DNA of 64,000 bases from Poronia punctata (Eukaryota; Ascomycota; Sordariomycetes; Xylariales; Xylariaceae), in assembly GCA_022579005.1 (NCBI GenBank), contig MU401481.1, positions 1-64,000 on the forward strand, given 5' to 3'. The notes below the pieces were generated by a model that worked only from the letters and a program-made list of their open reading frames with translations, searched no databases and had not been told where the DNA came from. Shown here piece after piece: positions 60,701-64,000 of the stretch; the first letter of the stretch is position 1; every line of letters starts with the position of its first letter. Made by a program: the position numbers and the translations under genes.

Positions 60701-63700
60701 TAGGCAGTGTAAGTACTTAGGTAAGGTAGGTAAGGTAGGTATCCTACGGCTCCCACAGTCAACTACCTTAACTTCAAGTTCGATAGCCATGTTACCGTGA
60801 TATTTCACTTGGGATAGCTGACACCAACTACAAATGACTCCAAAGTTTAGAAGTTGCTTTTATCTTCATATCTGTCTATTCGAAGGTATATATTGACAGA
60901 ATTACATGACACGGCAACAACCGCCGTCAAATCCGAGGCAACCTTAATCTCTCTTGTAGCTCCCTCCCCTACAGCTCCAGCAAACTTACCTAGCCAGTCT
61001 TTATCTTACATCAGGAAAACGTATCGCATCTCACTCCCGGCTTCTACTGTTGCTATGTTGCCTGTCGTGCCTGTGTAGGAGGGGGTACCCGCCTAAGTAG
61101 GTGGTGTTTATTTAAGTACCCGTGGAGTTTTTAGACTGTAAAGCTATCGAGATGTTAGCTTGTCTACCGACTGCATCATGTTCTGCACGTATGCGCAAGA
61201 TCGTGCTTAGGTAACCTTGGCCCTTAATAAATAAATAGCTACGCATAAAGTCGCGCCGTCAAGCTACAGGATACCTCAAGTTTTCTGTGAACACTAGGTT
61301 AGGTGCACAATATATAAAAGTGTATTATTGCATCCGAGCACGCCAAGGTCAGCAATCAATGTTGACGCTGCAACATTAGGACTAAGGTTCCTTCTAGAAT
61401 TATTTGCTCCATCGCCTTTTGACGGAATCAAGAGTGTCAAGAAGCAGCCTTCAATCCGATATGAAGGGTTTAATAACCTAACATGTACCAGGGGAGTAAT
61501 ACCTAATGTACTATAAGGGAGATGGACGGATTGGTACGTATCTACAAATGGTGAGACGAAGCTAGACCGCCTTGTAGACCCTGCAGGAAGTCTCGAAACG
61601 CGACGAGTTTCATATTTGGACGATTTGCGTGGTACCCTTGTCGCTTGTCAGGCGGCCGACCCCCTTTTCCCCATCGCGCCATCGCCACGCTACGACGATG
61701 ACTTGCTGGACTGGGGCGGAACCACGCCGACCAACGAACCAATCATATGGTCTCCTTTTGCAGGACGTTTTGCCTTCACCTTGAGATAGTCGTCGCTCAC
61801 TACGGTCAGATTTTGTTTGGAATGTTGTAAGCAGAGTTATAGGGTTGGTTTTGTTACTCGTATGTGTACGTTTACTTTTTTTACGTGCTATCCGGCAAGT
61901 TAATACACTGTGGGAATGGTATCTCTAGATCGTAAGGTATACCTGTCTTTTTTCGTAGGCTAGGGTTTCAGGTCGATCCTATGGCACAGCGATCCTTCCA
62001 ATCTTGTCCAAAACGCACTTTGTATTGCCTGTTATGCAAAAAAGAGGGTAGATGACGAACATATATTTCCTTTCGTCAAGAATTCTTGATACGCCTATGG
62101 GAAGGGATAAGTGACAAGGGAGAAACGTCTTTTTGCCATAACTACCTACAAGTTGCCCATCAAAGTATACTTGTATCATGCTGCCCAGCTGGCTCGGTGC
62201 GACCCAATAGAAACACGCGGCAGGGTCCCGTTGTTACTTTACCTGTCCGATTTTAATATTTAGGGATGAACGGATGAGATCCAACAGCTTCGCTAGATAG
62301 TAAGCAAATACTGCAGCCAATCTTCATGTGTCCTGTTGACCAGCTGACTGGGTAGGTAGAGTGTCATCTTATCAGGTTGCTGGTATAATAGAGAACTAGA
62401 GGATCACGGCTTGTAAGACGGGCAAGACAGAATCCGGCTGATGTGTAGGAATAGGAGCGAGAGATGCGATTGGTACTACTAGAGTGTAGCACATGACGAC
62501 GGCGCGCATCGCCATTAGCTGCAGAGAGTTGGATATTTATTTCTCGCCGTTTCAGAGTCCCGTTTGTCAGTCCAACCAGTGTTCGAGATGTACGTTACGT
62601 GTACGTGTATCTCTATATACCGTAGTCCTCGGCTGTAGAACGCCAACGTAACTGCATGCCTAGCAAACTAGGTGTCAGCTATGCCAGGTCGGGCGAGCTG
62701 GATCGTAGATGGCAGCGGAGATCGCTGTCAAATACCCTAGACACGGCATTCTTGATGGACATGCTGCAGCGATCATCAAGACCAATAGCTATATTTTTGT
62801 AGCCATGCCGTCATTCAGTGCCAAAATTGTCGAAAATAAGGGGGCTCTTAGACTGGGTGTTTTAGCTGCTTTGTCGATTCGAAGCTCATGATTTGGCCCT
62901 TTTGATAGACGTTTCCAATCATGTCCAAAACGGCCACAAGAACACCGGCAGTGAAGTCAAATTCGGCGGTATCGATTCCATTGATTCCAGCTTCCTACTC
63001 GTACGAGTATTACCCGCAGCAAAAGGAAAAGGGATCCCTGATCGAGGTTTCAGTTCAACCATGATTACAGTTGCAGTGAATGGGACAAAGGGTGTGTGTA
63101 GGGCCAATGAAACCGCTCATTTCATCAGTATATGTACAAGAATAGAGACGGCTCGGCGCTTGGCATAAGGAAAGCGACCCTAAAAGCCCCAGCTCGAATG
63201 CAACGGTACTTGGAAGCGACTTTGATACCACCCACAGCAGCGCAAGATTGCCAAATGGATTCAGTGTTATCGTAGCGGGCGTGTATGTCGCCACCTTGTA
63301 TCTTTGATTTAAGTAGTCTCAACTACAAGGGCCTACCGGTACTCTAACTCCAGCAGGCTGCTAATGAAGGGGGCGCTAAGGGAAGTACCTGGCAGAAGAC
63401 TTACTGTAGTATGTACCCCACCTGCCAAAAACTACAACAAATGGTGTATCTTGGAGACCGATTTAGGGCAAAAAATGAGGTACCCAAGATACTTTACTTT
63501 CTCTTACACGTACATTGAGCAAGGGGGTAGGGCAAAGTTACATTGTAGGTACTCCCGTAGGTACCGTTTGTCCCCTGCCGAACGCCCATTCCTAGAACGG
63601 GTTCTCTAACAGTACATGTAGGTAGGTTAGGTACCTCAACAACTCCCCTCCATTTCTTCTTGAAGCATTTCTACCTTATCCTCCACAACACGGGGATCCT

Positions 63701-64000
63701 TTGTGTTGGGTTGTGTTCTTCGCCTCAGTTATTCCTATTCCTTTCTTTGACGGACCCTCTGGGTATTGGGCTGCTTGCACGCCGAAAAATTGTCCAACTC
63801 TGGCAGTCTTGATCCTTTCTTGTTAATTCCCTTGAAGCCCTTGCCTTGATTTGAGCCCGAAACGTCAGACGACAAATTACTCGCTGTAGCCATCGGAAGA
63901 TAATAACATACATTTCCGTATGGTGAAGCTCCCATAATACACTACGCGATCCCTCCATGGTCGACAGCCGCCTCGCCCTTTGTCCACTTTAAAGTCAGAC

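Larger units (their letters stand above)
631..63009. repeat. Dispersed intergenic 8-mer TACTCGTA / TACGAGTA (about 30 sites)
   Basis: Start positions found by reading: 631, 881, 3868, 3893, 4053, 17101, 17992, 18206, 19080, 19389, 19399, 19895, 20339, 24618, 24797, 27598, 27604, 28216, 35884, 36024, 42868, 44114, 46009, 56440, 56450, 56780, 57386, 61855, 62996, 63002. All lie outside the exons called here, except that 44114-44121 touches the first base of the protease CDS. With equal base frequencies about two sites would be expected on both strands of 64 kb. Many are followed by CGTGTA or by GGTAGGTA. Confidence 0.85.
55416..64000. other. Gene-poor block of 8.6 kb at the right end
   Basis: No gene is supported. 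The longest frames (58865-59200, 60205-60516, 62893-63168, all plus) encode no recognised domain and cannot be joined to neighbours by convincing splice sites. The block holds TACTCGTA-type motifs at 56440, 56450, 56780, 57386, 61855, 62996 and 63002, a 9-bp triplication at 56481-56507, a 12-bp triplication at 57698-57733 and an A15 run near 57194. The first few hundred bases are the promoter of the LRR gene. Confidence 0.55.

Noticed and set aside
61990..62945. Possible duplicated segment: a 20-base near-match (CGTTTTGGACA-GATTGGAA type, minus strand) near 62000 and 62920
   Set aside because: The similarity does not extend beyond the short match, and one such match is not surprising in 64 kb.

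Overview
The window looks like chromosomal DNA of a filamentous ascomycete (Pezizomycotina, most likely Sordariomycetes). Genes are interrupted by short introns, mostly 50 to 110 nt (up to 424 nt in the RCO1-like gene). Their GT donors, CTAAC/CTGAC-like branch sites and AG acceptors can be read directly. The products are single-copy fungal housekeeping proteins, and intergenic DNA is full of GGTAGGTA/ACCTACCT runs and a TACTCGTA motif. Thirteen protein-coding genes are supported, all as spliced models whose reading frames close exactly across every junction. No rRNA, convincing tRNA, CRISPR array, prophage or intact transposon was seen.

Layout. 0-1.5 kb: AT-rich repeat-bearing DNA. 1.5-3.0 kb (+): EBP1/Cdb4-like M24-fold protein. 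4.8-9.5 kb (+): two-PHD-finger Rco1-like chromatin protein. 11.7-15.4 kb (-): RRM plus Pumilio-repeat protein with polyQ and polyG tracts. 15.4-21.3 kb: gene-poor. 21.3-24.4 kb (-): VPS18. 25.1-26.9 kb (-): LaeA-like SAM methyltransferase. 29.2-30.7 kb (-): UDP-glucose 4,6-dehydratase. 33.4-34.7 kb (+): nucleotide-sugar transporter with a Lys-Thr motif. 36.3-38.5 kb (+): ATG20 sorting nexin. 39.2-39.5 kb: scaffold gap of 10 N flanked by near-duplicate sequence. 39.9-41.0 kb (-): putative amidoligase. 44.1-45.6 kb (+): secreted, probably GPI-anchored aspartyl protease. 46.3-49.3 kb (-): DNA ligase I (CDC9), divergent from a mitochondrial HTD2-like dehydratase at 50.0-51.3 kb (+). 51.7-55.4 kb (-): PH-like plus leucine-rich-repeat protein. 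55.4-64 kb: no supported gene.

How the genes relate. Most are unrelated neighbours, as is usual in fungi. Three relationships deserve notice. The dehydratase that makes the first UDP-rhamnose intermediate lies head-to-head with a transporter carrying the motif of plant UDP-rhamnose/UDP-galactose carriers. CDC9 and the HTD2-like gene share one divergent promoter region holding an MluI cell-cycle-box sequence. VPS18 and ATG20 both serve endosome/vacuole traffic but are 12 kb apart. The most unexpected non-genic signal is the 8-mer TACTCGTA (either strand), found about 30 times between genes and not noticed in any exon.
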